This document shows positions 1 through 7,959 of a stretch of 64,000 nt of DNA, piece by piece. The notes beneath the pieces were generated by a model. It ran no database searches, was not told the DNA's origin, and was given only the letters and a program-made list of their open reading frames with translations. The number at the start of each line of letters is the position of its first letter. Within the stretch, counting starts at the first letter, position 1. The DNA is from an uncultured Collinsella sp. (lineage in GTDB: Bacteria; Actinomycetota; Coriobacteriia; Coriobacteriales; Coriobacteriaceae): the NCBI GenBank assembly GCA_900757495.1, contig CAAENX010000029.1:62001-126000 (forward strand), written 5' to 3'. The translations under genes and the position numbers were made by a program.

Positions 1-1
1 C

Positions 2-874
2 GCCGCGAACCTCGATGTCGATATCTTGGGCTTCCCCTTCATTATCGATGGCGAGGAGCGCACGGACGATATCTGGTCGAGCATGAGCCCCAAGGAGTTC
101 TACGACCGCATGCGCGCCGGCGCTCGCGTGTCTACCTCCGCCGTGTCGCTCGGTCGCTATATCGAGTTCTTTACCGAGTGCGCCAAAGAGGGCACGCCCA
201 CGGTCTACCTGTGCTTTACCTCGGCGCTGTCGTCGAGCTACAACTCCGCGTGCCAGGCGGCAGATGCCGTGCGCGCCGAGTATCCCAACTTTGAGCTCTA
301 TGTGGTCGACAACGCTCTACCCTGTGCGACCGGCGCACTTTTGGCGCTCGAGGCCGTGCGCCAGCGTTCGGCGGGGCTGACCGCCAAGCAACTGGTCGAT
401 TGGGCAAACGAGGCGAAGACCTACGTCCACGGCTACTTTACGCTCGAGAGCTTTGACGCGCTGGCTGCCGGCGGCCGCATTCCGCCCGCGGCGGCACAGC
501 TCACGGCAAAGCTCGACGTCAAGCCCGAGCTCTCCTACGACCTTGCCGGCTCGCTGTCGCTGATCGGCGTCAACCGCGGCCGCAAGAAGGCGCTCAAGTC
601 CATCCTCAAGTCGTTCCGCGAAAACTACGTGCCCGATCGCACCATGCCCATCGCCATCATGACGGCCGATGCCGAGAAGGACGGCGACTGGCTCGAGGCC
701 GCCATCCGCAAGGAGGAGGGCTGCGCCGACGTCACCATCATCCGTAGTTCCGTCGGTCCTACCATCGGCTCGCACGTGGGCCCCGGCATGGTGGCCTGCG
801 CGTTTTGGGGCAAGAATCGTGCCGAGAAAGCCTCGCTTTCCGACCGCATCGCGCGCCGTGTGCGAGGCGAGTAG
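2..874 (+). CDS. DegV family fatty-acid-binding protein (5' partial)
   Basis: The reading frame is open from the first bases of the window (in-frame residues AANLDVDILGFPF), so the true start lies upstream and the TTG at 26 is not a start. DegV proteins bind a single fatty acid and feed it to fatty-acid kinase in Gram-positive bacteria. Seen here: the SSSYNSA segment of the lipid-binding loop, GGRIPPAAA in the middle of the second domain, and the C-terminal GPTIGSHVGPGM motif that is diagnostic of the family. Only the first few dozen residues are missing. It is followed by a 98-bp gap and then by the dehydrogenase gene on the same strand. Family assignment is firm; the lipid specificity is unknown. 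Confidence 0.9.
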   Translation, partial: AANLDVDILGFPFIIDGEERTDDIWSSMSPKEFYDRMRAGARVSTSAVSLGRYIEFFTECAKEGTPTVYLCFTSALSSSYNSACQAADAVRAEYPNFELYVVDNALPCATGALLALEAVRQRSAGLTAKQLVDWANEAKTYVHGYFTLESFDALAAGGRIPPAAAQLTAKLDVKPELSYDLAGSLSLIGVNRGRKKALKSILKSFRENYVPDRTMPIAIMTADAEKDGDWLEAAIRKEEGCADVTIIRSSVGPTIGSHVGPGMVACAFWGKNRAEKASLSDRIARRVRGE

Positions 875-972
875 GCAGGCGCTGCGGCTGCAAGCGCCCT
901 CAAGTCACGGCCGAAACGCTGGCACCGAGTATTTAACCTGGTAACAACATCCAACCCAAAAGGAAAGGTTTC

Positions 973-2052
973 ATGGCAAACAAGCTCTCCGTCGCATTTA
1001 TCGGCACCGGAATCATGGGTGCCCCCATCGCCGGCCACATCCTGGACGCCGGCTATCCCGTCACGGTCAACAACCGCACCAAGGCCAAGGCCGCAGCGCT
1101 TATCGAGCGCGGCGCCGTCTGGGCCGATGCGCCGGCCGATGCCGTGGCGAACGCCGATGTCGTCTTTACCATGGTGGGCTATCCCTCCGAGGTCGAGGAA
1201 CTCTACCTGGCGGGCGACGGCCTGCTCGCGTGCACCAAGCCGGGCGCGGTCTTGATCGACCTCACCACGAGCTCGCCCGAGCTCGCCCGTGACATTGCCG
1301 AGGCCGCCCAGGTTTCCGGTCGCATGGCGTTTGACTGCCCCGTCACCGGCGGCGAGTCGGGCGCTATCGCCGGCACGCTCACGGCTATCGTGGGCGCTAC
1401 CGAGAACGACATCGCGCCGGTCCGCGACATCCTTGCCACCTTTGCGGCCAACATCTGCTGCTTCGACGGCGCCGGCAAGGGCCAGGCTGCCAAGCTCGCC
1501 AATCAGGTGTCGCTGGGCGCCTGCATGGTCGGCATGGCGGACGCCATGGCATTTGCCGAGCTGAGCGGCCTTGACCTGGAGAAGACCCGCCAGATGATCC
1601 TGGGCGGTACCGGCAAGTCCGGCGCCATGGAGAGCCTGGCGCCCAAGGCGCTCGACGGCGACTACAAGCCCGGCTTTATGGTCGAGCACTTCATTAAGGA
1701 CCTGCGCCTGGCGCTCGCTTACGCCGACGATCGCGAGCTCGCGCTGCCCGGTGCCGACGTGGCCTTTACGCTCTACGATATGCTCGACGCCATTGGCGGC
1801 GCCAAGCTGGGCACCCAGGCCATCACGGTACTCTACAAGGAGGAGGCCGACGCCATCGCCGCCGGTCTGGACTGGTCGCAGTATCGCCCCGAGGAGCATG
1901 GTGCCCACGAGGACGGCTGCGGTTGCGGCGAGCACGGCGACGACCACGAGTGCGGTTGCGGCCACCACCACGGCGAGGACCACGAGTGCTGCGGCGGCCA
2001 CGGCCATGACGACGGCCACGAGTGCTGCTGCGGCCACCATCACGAGGAGTAG
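973..2052 (+). CDS. 3-hydroxyisobutyrate dehydrogenase-like NAD(P) enzyme with His/Cys-rich tail
   Basis: Member of the beta-hydroxyacid dehydrogenase family (3-hydroxyisobutyrate dehydrogenase / tartronate semialdehyde reductase), which oxidises or reduces small 3-hydroxyacids with NAD(P). The Rossmann motif GTGIMG sits at residues 11-16, the substrate-binding DCPVTGGESGA near 120, and the catalytic lysine segment GKGQAAKLANQ near 170-180. Usual members are about 290-300 residues; this one has 359 because residues 309-359 form a tail with 14 His and 9 Cys in CGCG, HHH, ECC and ECCCG clusters. The tail looks able to bind metal ions, but whether it stores metal, acts as a chaperone or is a slippage product cannot be told. 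An AAAGGAAAG Shine-Dalgarno precedes the ATG. The true substrate is not evident. Confidence 0.9.
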   Translation: MANKLSVAFIGTGIMGAPIAGHILDAGYPVTVNNRTKAKAAALIERGAVWADAPADAVANADVVFTMVGYPSEVEELYLAGDGLLACTKPGAVLIDLTTSSPELARDIAEAAQVSGRMAFDCPVTGGESGAIAGTLTAIVGATENDIAPVRDILATFAANICCFDGAGKGQAAKLANQVSLGACMVGMADAMAFAELSGLDLEKTRQMILGGTGKSGAMESLAPKALDGDYKPGFMVEHFIKDLRLALAYADDRELALPGADVAFTLYDMLDAIGGAKLGTQAITVLYKEEADAIAAGLDWSQYRPEEHGAHEDGCGCGEHGDDHECGCGHHHGEDHECCGGHGHDDGHECCCGHHHEE

Positions 2053-2057
2053 CGACC

Positions 2058-2486
2058 ATGAGCTGGACGTTCGTGGTGCTTGCGCTGGTGCTCTTTCTCT
2101 TTGCGATCTACATCGGCTTTTTATGCGGCCAGTGGGCGTGCGAAAAGCGCGTCATCACCAAGCGCGACTACTGGATCGCCAATTTTGCAGGTGCGGCGGC
2201 AGTCGTCCTGCTAACCTGGGTGTTTTCGCTGTTCCCGCTGGTGCAGTTTGCGCCGATCGGCTGGCTCGGCGGCTTTATCGCCGGCCTTAAGATGAGTTTT
2301 GGCGAGTCCGTCGGCCCGTGGCGCAAGCACGACGAGGTCTTTAACGTCAACAAGGCTCACCGCGCCGCCGCCGACGCGGGCGATGCCGAGGAGCGTCGCC
2401 GCGCACGCCGCAATGGCGCGGCCGACCGACAGCTCATCTCGGTCACCGATGACAGCAAGGGTGCTGGCAAGCACGCTAAGAAATAG
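2058..2486 (+). CDS. Small membrane protein of unknown function
   Basis: A 142-residue protein with two clear hydrophobic helices (about residues 3-23 and 42-65) followed by a hydrophilic, basic cytoplasmic-type tail rich in Ala, Arg and Lys and ending in KHAKK. I chose the ATG at 2058, six bases after the preceding stop codon, rather than an upstream in-frame codon inside the dehydrogenase gene. It appears co-transcribed with the dehydrogenase upstream and the HEAT protein 15 bp downstream. I recognise no family. The C-terminal KHAKK resembles the end of the membrane protein at 38150-39154, which could be chance. Confidence 0.75.
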   Translation: MSWTFVVLALVLFLFAIYIGFLCGQWACEKRVITKRDYWIANFAGAAAVVLLTWVFSLFPLVQFAPIGWLGGFIAGLKMSFGESVGPWRKHDEVFNVNKAHRAAADAGDAEERRRARRNGAADRQLISVTDDSKGAGKHAKK

Positions 2487-2501
2487 TAAGAAGAGGTAAC
2501 T

Positions 2502-3200
2502 ATGGCAGAAAACAAGGAAGAACAGCTCACCGACGAGGAGCTGGCACAGCTTCAGCTGGCAGAGGAGAACGAGAACGCCGTCGACCGCCTGGTCAAGGAG
2601 CTCGGCTGCCCCACGCGCCGCATTCGTCAGTTTGCCGCCCGCGTGCTGCACCTGCTTGCCGAGCGCGATCCGCAGCGCGTCGTGCCCTGCGTGCCCGCGC
2701 TGATCGAGGCGCTCGACCGCCCCGAGGCTCAGACCCGCTGGGAGGCTCTCGATGCCCTGGCGGCGCTCGCCACCACCTGCCCCGAGCAGCTGGGCGATGC
2801 CTTTGAGGGCGCCGAGACCGCGCTGTTCGACGAGATTTCGTCCACGCTGCGCTATGCCGCCTTCCGCCTGCTGTGCGTGTGGGGTGCCACGAGCGTCGAG
2901 CGTTCGCGCGAGGCTTGGCCCATCCTGGACGAGGCCATCCAGTGCTATCACGGCGACCTCGAGTATCGCGACATGCTCGGTTGCCTGTACGAGTTTGGCC
3001 AGGGCGAGATCGACGCCGAGGTCGCCGAGAAGCTCGCGCTGCGCCTAAAGTTTGATGCCGAGAACGGCAAGGGCAGCTATCTCAAGGCCCGTTCGAGCGA
3101 GATTTGCGAAATGCTTGTTAAACGTTTTGGCCTGGATCTCTCCAAAAAGAAGAAGCGTGCTAGCGTTAAAAAATCTGACGACGCCGAAGACGAGGAGTAA
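2502..3200 (+). CDS. HEAT-repeat protein
   Basis: A 232-residue helical protein. Residues about 25-160 show repeating amphipathic helix pairs of the HEAT type (for example RRIRQFAARVLHLLAER, then VPALIEALDRPEAQTRWEALDALAAL, quoted in part), a scaffold for protein-protein contacts. The C-terminus is highly charged (KKKKRASVKK then DDAEDEE). No enzymatic motif is seen. It lies 15 bp after the small membrane protein and 6 bp before the isocitrate dehydrogenase homologue, so the four genes from 973 to 4292 look like one operon. A partner protein cannot be named from sequence. Confidence 0.8.
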   Translation: MAENKEEQLTDEELAQLQLAEENENAVDRLVKELGCPTRRIRQFAARVLHLLAERDPQRVVPCVPALIEALDRPEAQTRWEALDALAALATTCPEQLGDAFEGAETALFDEISSTLRYAAFRLLCVWGATSVERSREAWPILDEAIQCYHGDLEYRDMLGCLYEFGQGEIDAEVAEKLALRLKFDAENGKGSYLKARSSEICEMLVKRFGLDLSKKKKRASVKKSDDAEDEE

Positions 3201-3206
3201 CAGATT

Positions 3207-4292
3207 ATGGCGCACGATGTAGTCCTGATTCCCGGTGACGGTATCGGTCCCGAGATTACGCAGGCCATGCGCCGCGTGGTCGAGGCTACCGGTGTCCAGA
3301 TCAATTGGAACGTCCAGGAGGCCGGCGCCGGCGTCATGGACGAGTTTGGCACGCCGCTGCCCCAGCACGTGCTCGATGCGGTCGCCGAGACCAAGGTTGC
3401 CATCAAGGGCCCCATCACCACACCGGTCGGCACGGGTTTCCGCAGCGTTAACGTCGCCCTGCGCAAACATTTTGACCTGTACGCCTGCGTGCGACCCTGC
3501 CTGTCGCAGCCGGGCGACGGTTCGCGTTTCCGCGACGTCGACCTGGTCATCGTGCGCGAGAACACCGAGGACCTCTACGCCGGCATTGAGTTCGATGAGG
3601 GCGCTGCCGAGGTCGAGGAGCTCTCGCAGCTCGTCGAGCGCTCGGGCCAGAAGACCTTCGCCGCGGATTCCGCGATCTCAATCAAGCCCATCTCCATCGC
3701 CAAGAGCCGCCGCATTGTGGAGTATGCCTTTGAGTATGCCCGCCACTGCGGCCGCAAAAAAGTGACGGCCGTGCATAAGGCCAACATCATGAAAGCGACC
3801 GACGGCCTGTTCCTGCGCGTTGCGCGCGAGGTGGCCGCCAACTATCCCGATATCGAGTTCAACGACAAGATTGTCGACGCCACCTGCATGGGCCTGGTCC
3901 AAAACCCCAACGACTTCGATGTCCTGGTGCTGCCCAACCTGTACGGCGACATCGTGAGCGACCTGTGCGCCGGCCTGGTGGGCGGCCTGGGTATGGCCCC
4001 CGGCTCCAACATCGGTGCCGATTGCGCCATCTTTGAGGCAACGCACGGCTCCGCGCCCGATATCGCGGGCCAGGATATCGCCAACCCCACGGCCGAGATT
4101 CTGTCTGCGGCTATGATGCTCGATCACCTGGGCGAGAACGACGCCGCCAATCGCATCCGCGCCGCCGTCTCTGCCACGCTCGACGAGGGCGAGCAGGTTA
4201 CCGGCGACGTGCGTCGTGCCCAGACCGGCTCCGTTGAGGGCGCCGTGGGTACGCAGGCCTTTGCCGATGCCGTTATCGCGCACCTGGCCTAA
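3207..4292 (+). CDS. NAD-type isocitrate/isopropylmalate dehydrogenase family protein
   Basis: A 361-residue beta-decarboxylating dehydrogenase. Seen: the N-terminal PGDGIGPEI, the substrate loop FRSVNVALRK near residue 75-85 that matches the isocitrate-binding SxNxxxR pattern, VRENTEDLYAGIE, the HKANIMK lysine segment, and the metal-binding LYGDIVSD. The cofactor loop reads HGSAPDIAGQDIANPT; Asp-Ile at this place is the known mark of NAD rather than NADP use. Isocitrate dehydrogenase is the best guess; no leuCD or aconitase gene lies nearby to confirm. It ends the operon and is followed by a hairpin at 4352-4380. Confidence 0.85.
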   Translation: MAHDVVLIPGDGIGPEITQAMRRVVEATGVQINWNVQEAGAGVMDEFGTPLPQHVLDAVAETKVAIKGPITTPVGTGFRSVNVALRKHFDLYACVRPCLSQPGDGSRFRDVDLVIVRENTEDLYAGIEFDEGAAEVEELSQLVERSGQKTFAADSAISIKPISIAKSRRIVEYAFEYARHCGRKKVTAVHKANIMKATDGLFLRVAREVAANYPDIEFNDKIVDATCMGLVQNPNDFDVLVLPNLYGDIVSDLCAGLVGGLGMAPGSNIGADCAIFEATHGSAPDIAGQDIANPTAEILSAAMMLDHLGENDAANRIRAAVSATLDEGEQVTGDVRRAQTGSVEGAVGTQAFADAVIAHLA

Positions 4293-4351
4293 GGTATGCA
4301 CGCTGCAAACGCCTAAATAGTACTTAAGTGTTTGCGTATAACCTAAGAATC

Positions 4352-4380
4352 AATACGCCCGGCGCTCCGTCGGGCGTATT
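4352..4380 (+). terminator. Hairpin after isocitrate dehydrogenase homologue
   Basis: Perfect 10-base inverted repeat AATACGCCCG with a 9-base loop, 60 bases after the stop codon. No long T-run follows, so it is a weak intrinsic terminator at best. Confidence 0.6.
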
Positions 4381-4418
4381 CTATGAGGGACTATGTTTCC
4401 TAACAAGGAGTAACTGAT

Positions 4419-5501
4419 ATGGGTCTGATTCAAAAGAAGGACGAAAAGGACGAGATCGACGGCATCCAGATCATCGAGCGCGGCGAAGGCCCCAATGGTG
4501 ATGAGGACGAGAAGATCGATCTGGTCGCTGGCACGTCTGCCGAGCATATTGCAGCTGGCACGACGGCCGAGGAAGAGGACGCCCGTCTGGAGGCTCAGAT
4601 CGCCGCAGAAGCCGCCGACGAGAACCTCATGCCCGAGGAGCAGGACGAGGACGACTCCGATACGGACGACCATGCGTCCAAGCACAAGAAGACGATGATT
4701 GCCGCCTTTGTGGTTGCAGTCGTGATCGCTGCTGTGGTCGGCTTCTTTATTGGCAATGGCGGCTTTGGCGGCAAGGGCGTCGGTTCGTCGACCCTGACCG
4801 AGGACCAGCTCGATTCGACCGTGGCAAGCTATAGCTACAACGGCAAGAAGAGCGACATCACCGCGCGCGAGGCCATCGAGAGCCAGTACAGCCTCGATAC
4901 CGTCAAGGATGGCGACGGTAACTACACGGCTCCTTCTGCTGACGTCATCCTGTCTTACGTGCGCAACAAGATTCTGCTCGATGCTGCCGAGGACGAGGGC
5001 ATTACCGTCTCTTCCAAGGAAATGAAGAAGTACGCCGAGGATTCTATCGGCACTTCTGACTACGACACCATGGCCAAGCAGTATGGCGTCTCCAAGGACC
5101 AGGCCAAGCAGATCGTCCGCCAGTCCGCGACGCTGCAGAAGCTCTACAAGAAGAAGGTCGGCGACAGCTCCGCAAGCATGCCGACCGCCCCGACCGAGCC
5201 TGCTGACGGCAACGAGGAGACCGCGAGCAAGGACTACGCCGACTACATCATCAACCTTGCCGGTGACGAGTGGGATAGCTCTAAGGGCACCTGGAAAGAC
5301 GAGAACGGCACCTATGCTAAGGCCTTCGCCGACGATGCCTTTAGCGCCGATAGTGCTACCTATAAGCAGGCCATGACCGCCTACTACACTGCTTATCAGC
5401 AGTACTCCTCGCAGGCTTCGAGCGCCAGCTCCAAGTGGACCGAGTATGCTAACGGCCTCTACGCCAAGGCCAACATCAGCATCTACGGCCTGTTCGCATA
5501 A
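4419..5501 (+). CDS. Membrane-anchored SurA-N-like extracytoplasmic protein
   Basis: A 360-residue protein in three parts: an acidic, disordered cytoplasmic N-terminus (residues 1-88), one transmembrane helix (about 92-112), and an extracellular domain. Residues about 160-245 (DVILSYVRNKILLDAAEDEGITV and following, quoted in part) resemble the helical SurA N-terminal / trigger-factor chaperone fold, but I see no following rotamase domain. The Ser/Ala/Tyr-rich C-terminus has no known motif. A role in folding or retaining secreted proteins is a guess from the fold. It stands alone between two hairpins; the ATG is preceded by AAGGAG. Confidence 0.7.
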   Translation: MGLIQKKDEKDEIDGIQIIERGEGPNGDEDEKIDLVAGTSAEHIAAGTTAEEEDARLEAQIAAEAADENLMPEEQDEDDSDTDDHASKHKKTMIAAFVVAVVIAAVVGFFIGNGGFGGKGVGSSTLTEDQLDSTVASYSYNGKKSDITAREAIESQYSLDTVKDGDGNYTAPSADVILSYVRNKILLDAAEDEGITVSSKEMKKYAEDSIGTSDYDTMAKQYGVSKDQAKQIVRQSATLQKLYKKKVGDSSASMPTAPTEPADGNEETASKDYADYIINLAGDEWDSSKGTWKDENGTYAKAFADDAFSADSATYKQAMTAYYTAYQQYSSQASSASSKWTEYANGLYAKANISIYGLFA

Positions 5502-5540
5502 GATCTGCCTGAGCTACCGAGCGCGCAGCTAAAAAATCTG

Positions 5541-5581
5541 AATAAGCCCGCTAGAACGGATGTTGTTCTAGCGGGCTTATT
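5541..5581. terminator. Bidirectional terminator
   Basis: A 17-base inverted repeat starting AATAAGCCCGCTAGAAC around a 7-base loop, with an A-run before it and TT after it, between convergent genes. It serves the SurA-like gene (+) and the XRE regulator (-). Confidence 0.85.
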
Positions 5582-5613
5582 GCGTTTGGACGCTGGTGAC
5601 TACATTATGCCTA

Positions 5614-5850
5614 TTAATCTTTAAGTCCAAAGAGGTTATCGGCTTCATCGTCAGGCATATATTCCAGCACATCGCCCGGTTGGCAGTCGAGTGCCCGGCA
5701 TATCGCGTCAAGAGTTGAAAAGCGCACGGCAGAAACCTTGCCCGTCTTGATACGCGACATATTGACCTGGGAGATACCCACGCGTTCCGCAAGCTCTTTG
5801 GATGAGATCTTGCGTTCGGCGAGCATGCGGTCGAGCCGCAGAATAATCAT
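5614..5850 (-). CDS. Cro/C1-type HTH regulator (YozG-like)
   Basis: A 78-residue protein that is almost entirely a Cro/C1 helix-turn-helix (residues about 3-62), with recognition-helix segment GISQVNMSRIKTGK and the downstream CRALDCQPGDVLEY typical of the short YozG/YdaS-like subgroup. Such regulators are commonly paired with a DUF2975 membrane protein, exactly as here: the membrane gene lies 9 bp upstream on the same strand. The pair probably senses something at the membrane and controls its own promoter; the signal is unknown. Confidence 0.9.
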   Translation of the reverse strand: MIILRLDRMLAERKISSKELAERVGISQVNMSRIKTGKVSAVRFSTLDAICRALDCQPGDVLEYMPDDEADNLFGLKD

Positions 5851-5859
5851 GGATTCCCC

Positions 5860-6498
5860 CTAGAGCAACTCGTCATCTTGTATTTGCAGGATACACCCGT
5901 ACTGGAAGACGCTGGCAATCAGGCTAATAATCAGGCCAGCAAAGAGCATAGAGGCGTCGAGCAGCTGGCCGCCAAGCGCATCCGTAAAGCTGCCGCCAAA
6001 TCCTGAGAGTATTAGCCCCGTGACTATGGCACTAAAAAGTTTCACGGCGGCGCCGCCGATAAGGAACAAATGTCCTACTTGACGTAGTATGCGGATACAT
6101 TCGAGGTCAAAGGGCCTGCCCGCCTTTTCAATGGCGGAGAAAAACCTGTATGCGCTTAGCACAATGGCAAGCGCAAGGCATGTCATCATGGCGCTCCCTA
6201 TGACAGTATGACCGTCGTGCGCGACAAGCATAAGAGGGGTCTGTTCATTGGCGCCGACGAGAGCGAGACATGGCCCTTCGCCGGCATTAAGCTCTACGGA
6301 TTGGAGGCAGAACCCTTGGGAGAGGCTAGGCAATATGAGTAGAAGGTCGATTGCAATGACTGCGAGGAGTCCCAGAGCGAGCGCTACGGCGGTGCAGATT
6401 GTGGCCAATTTGCAGATGTGAGCGAGCTTCCTCAGATCGGCTATTGCCTGTTCGCGGTTGATGGGTTCATTCGATTTGGATACATTCCAGCGGATCAT
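5860..6498 (-). CDS. DUF2975-like membrane protein paired with XRE regulator
   Basis: A 212-residue protein with four hydrophobic helices (roughly residues 30-55, 95-120, 140-165 and 180-205). The layout and the tight link to a small Cro/C1 regulator fit the DUF2975 (YoaS) family. I chose the ATG at 6498 because GGAGGAG lies just upstream; the in-frame ATG at 6519 has no ribosome-binding site. Function is not established for the family beyond co-regulation with its HTH partner. Confidence 0.75.
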   Translation of the reverse strand: MIRWNVSKSNEPINREQAIADLRKLAHICKLATICTAVALALGLLAVIAIDLLLILPSLSQGFCLQSVELNAGEGPCLALVGANEQTPLMLVAHDGHTVIGSAMMTCLALAIVLSAYRFFSAIEKAGRPFDLECIRILRQVGHLFLIGGAAVKLFSAIVTGLILSGFGGSFTDALGGQLLDASMLFAGLIISLIASVFQYGCILQIQDDELL

Positions 6499-6567
6499 AG
6501 CTCCTCCAACCGATGTCATGGATGATACTTGTATCTTATATCATACTTAATGATAAACGATAAACAA

Positions 6568-6774
6568 TTACAGATTAGAGCAAGTAATGTTTGTGAGACG
6601 AATAGCGAGAGCTATGGCACATTCAGGGAGTGGCAGTTTGGCGCGCGGGGGATGGACGAGTATTGAAATATCCTGCAACCGCGCAAGTGCTTCATCGAGT
6701 CTCCCCAATTCATCTAGGAAGAAGGCTGCAAACGATTGCAAGTAACCGGTGAACGGTCGAAAACTACCGTTCAC
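6568..6774 (-). CDS. Doubtful 68-residue ORF
   Basis: Open frame reading towards the DUF2975 gene. The middle (DELGRLDEALARLQDIS) could be a helix, but I recognise no family and its first codons overlap an inverted repeat at 6747-6776 that looks regulatory. It may be a gene fragment or a chance frame. Confidence 0.2.
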   Translation of the reverse strand: MNGSFRPFTGYLQSFAAFFLDELGRLDEALARLQDISILVHPPRAKLPLPECAIALAIRLTNITCSNL

Positions 6775-7198
6775 CGATAATTTCTAACCTGGTTCTAACT
6801 GGTATTAAGTCAAAAAGACCAATTCACAAATCTTCACAATGACCTGCATTTTTTCTACACGCTATATTTAGCCGCCCTACGTTGTTTGGACACAGGAAAA
6901 GATCCGATCTTTTGCCAAAGCATTTCGAAACGGTTTCAAAACTGCAGGAGAAGTGTTAACGAGCGGTGAACGGTCGATTTATCACCGTGAGCGGTGCAAA
7001 AACGTTTTACTGTATGAATCAACGAAAGCGTCCTCTTCTGGGGTGATATAGTGACAACAACACGTCACGTGGTTACTACCAGTTTAGAAACCACTGGTCT
7101 TCAACGAACGCTTTCCAAGAAGCTTTAAGGGCGAGCGCCCGCTGGCTTCCGAAAATCATCGGACTCGTATTGCACATACCTTCGGAAGGGAAATTTGA
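6747..7198 (+). promoter_or_regulatory. Long regulatory region of the amino-sugar PTS operon
   Basis: About 450 bases rich in sites. CGGTGAACGGT at 6747-6757 is followed by its exact reverse complement at 6766-6776. A cre-like palindrome around GAAACGGTTTCA lies at 6923-6940. GTGAACGGT at 6966 is repeated as GTGAGCGGT at 6987 (21-bp period). A GntR-type operator TGGTTACTACCA lies at 7070-7081, and ACCAGT / ACTGGT form a further inverted repeat at 7078-7098. TATGAAT near 7013 could be a -10 box. The IIA gene starts at 7199 behind GGAAGGGA. Confidence 0.6.
7070..7098. promoter_or_regulatory. Predicted GntR (AgaR/NagR-like) operator, PTS promoter
   Basis: TGGTTACTACCA is a TGGT-N4-ACCA palindrome, identical in all 12 bases to the site at 11363-11374 in front of agaS. 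It lies about 130 bases upstream of the PTS IIA gene; the GntR gene is at 10591. Overlapping ACCAGT-N9-ACTGGT adds a second dyad. Confidence 0.7.
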
Positions 7199-7642
7199 AT
7201 GGTTGGCTTTATTCTTACCGGTCATGGACAGTTCGCACCCGGCCTCGCAAGCGCTATCGCTATGGTCGCCGGCGACCAGCCCGCTTTTACCGTCGTTCCT
7301 TTTGAGGGCGACCAGGCTGCTTCCTACGGTGAGGATCTCCGCGCCGCTATCACCGCCATGCGCGAGGAGTGCGATGGTGTGCTCGTCTTTACCGACCTGC
7401 TCGGTGGTACCCCGTTTAACCAGTCGATGATGATTGCCCAGGATGTCGACAATGTCGAGGTTCTGACTGGCACCAACCTTCCCATGGTTATTGAGCTTCT
7501 GTTCCTCCGCGGTAACGCCACGCTCGCCGAGCTTGGCGAGCAGGCCGTGACCGTTGGCCAGACGGGCATCACCGCCCAGACGGTCGCATCCGTTGCCGGC
7601 TCCGAGGAAGAGGATATCTTCGGCGACGAGGACGGCATCTAA
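7199..7642 (+). CDS. PTS mannose-family IIA (N-acetylgalactosamine/galactosamine type)
   Basis: Cytoplasmic phosphocarrier of a mannose-family phosphotransferase system; it takes phosphate from HPr and passes it to IIB. The 147-residue protein begins MVGFILTGHG with the phospho-histidine at His9, and carries the conserved FTDLLGGTPFN at about 60-70. The tail is acidic. It is the first gene of the operon IIA-YajC-IIB-IIC-IID, and its stop codon overlaps the next start (TAATG). Linkage to agaS and nagA makes an amino sugar such as GalNAc or a host-glycan product the likely substrate; hyaluronan-type disaccharides cannot be excluded, although no glycosaminoglycan hydrolase gene lies in the window. 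Confidence 0.9.
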   Translation: MVGFILTGHGQFAPGLASAIAMVAGDQPAFTVVPFEGDQAASYGEDLRAAITAMREECDGVLVFTDLLGGTPFNQSMMIAQDVDNVEVLTGTNLPMVIELLFLRGNATLAELGEQAVTVGQTGITAQTVASVAGSEEEDIFGDEDGI

Positions 7643-7923
7643 TGGCCGATTTCGGAGCCAACGTCCTGAGCTCCTCGGTTGCCCTTTTAGGCCTGCTTGT
7701 CGTCATGGGCTTGATTTACACCATCTGGTCGCAAATCAACATGAAGAAGAAGCAGAAGTACTTCAAGGAGCTGCACACCGAGCTCAAGCCGGGTCAGGAG
7801 GTTCTTTTCGCCGGCGGTATCTACGGAACCGTCAAGGGCATCGAAGGCGAAAAGGTCCAGATCAAAGTCCGATCCGGTGCCGTCGTAGATGTTTCGCGTT
7901 ACGCGATTCAGGAGATCAAGTAA
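7642..7923 (+). CDS. yajC: YajC-like membrane protein inside PTS operon
   Basis: A 93-residue protein with one N-terminal membrane helix (about residues 10-30) and a small cytoplasmic domain with PGQEVLFAGGIYGTVKGIEGEKV, quoted in part, the YajC signature. YajC is the accessory subunit of SecDF, yet this copy is embedded in a PTS operon with a one-base start/stop overlap with IIA. A YajC-like gene at the same place is known from streptococcal mannose-family PTS operons for glycosaminoglycan disaccharides, so this is a PTS-associated lineage rather than the housekeeping copy. Its role there is not established. Confidence 0.85.
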   Translation: MADFGANVLSSSVALLGLLVVMGLIYTIWSQINMKKKQKYFKELHTELKPGQEVLFAGGIYGTVKGIEGEKVQIKVRSGAVVDVSRYAIQEIK

Positions 7924-7959
7924 CTGTCGTCAGCAAATAACGAAAGGAAGCTGATCAAC

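Noticed and set aside
625..2043. 472-residue minus-strand frame opposite the dehydrogenase
   Set aside because: Low-complexity Val/Ala translation caused by high GC codon bias; the plus strand has clear family motifs.
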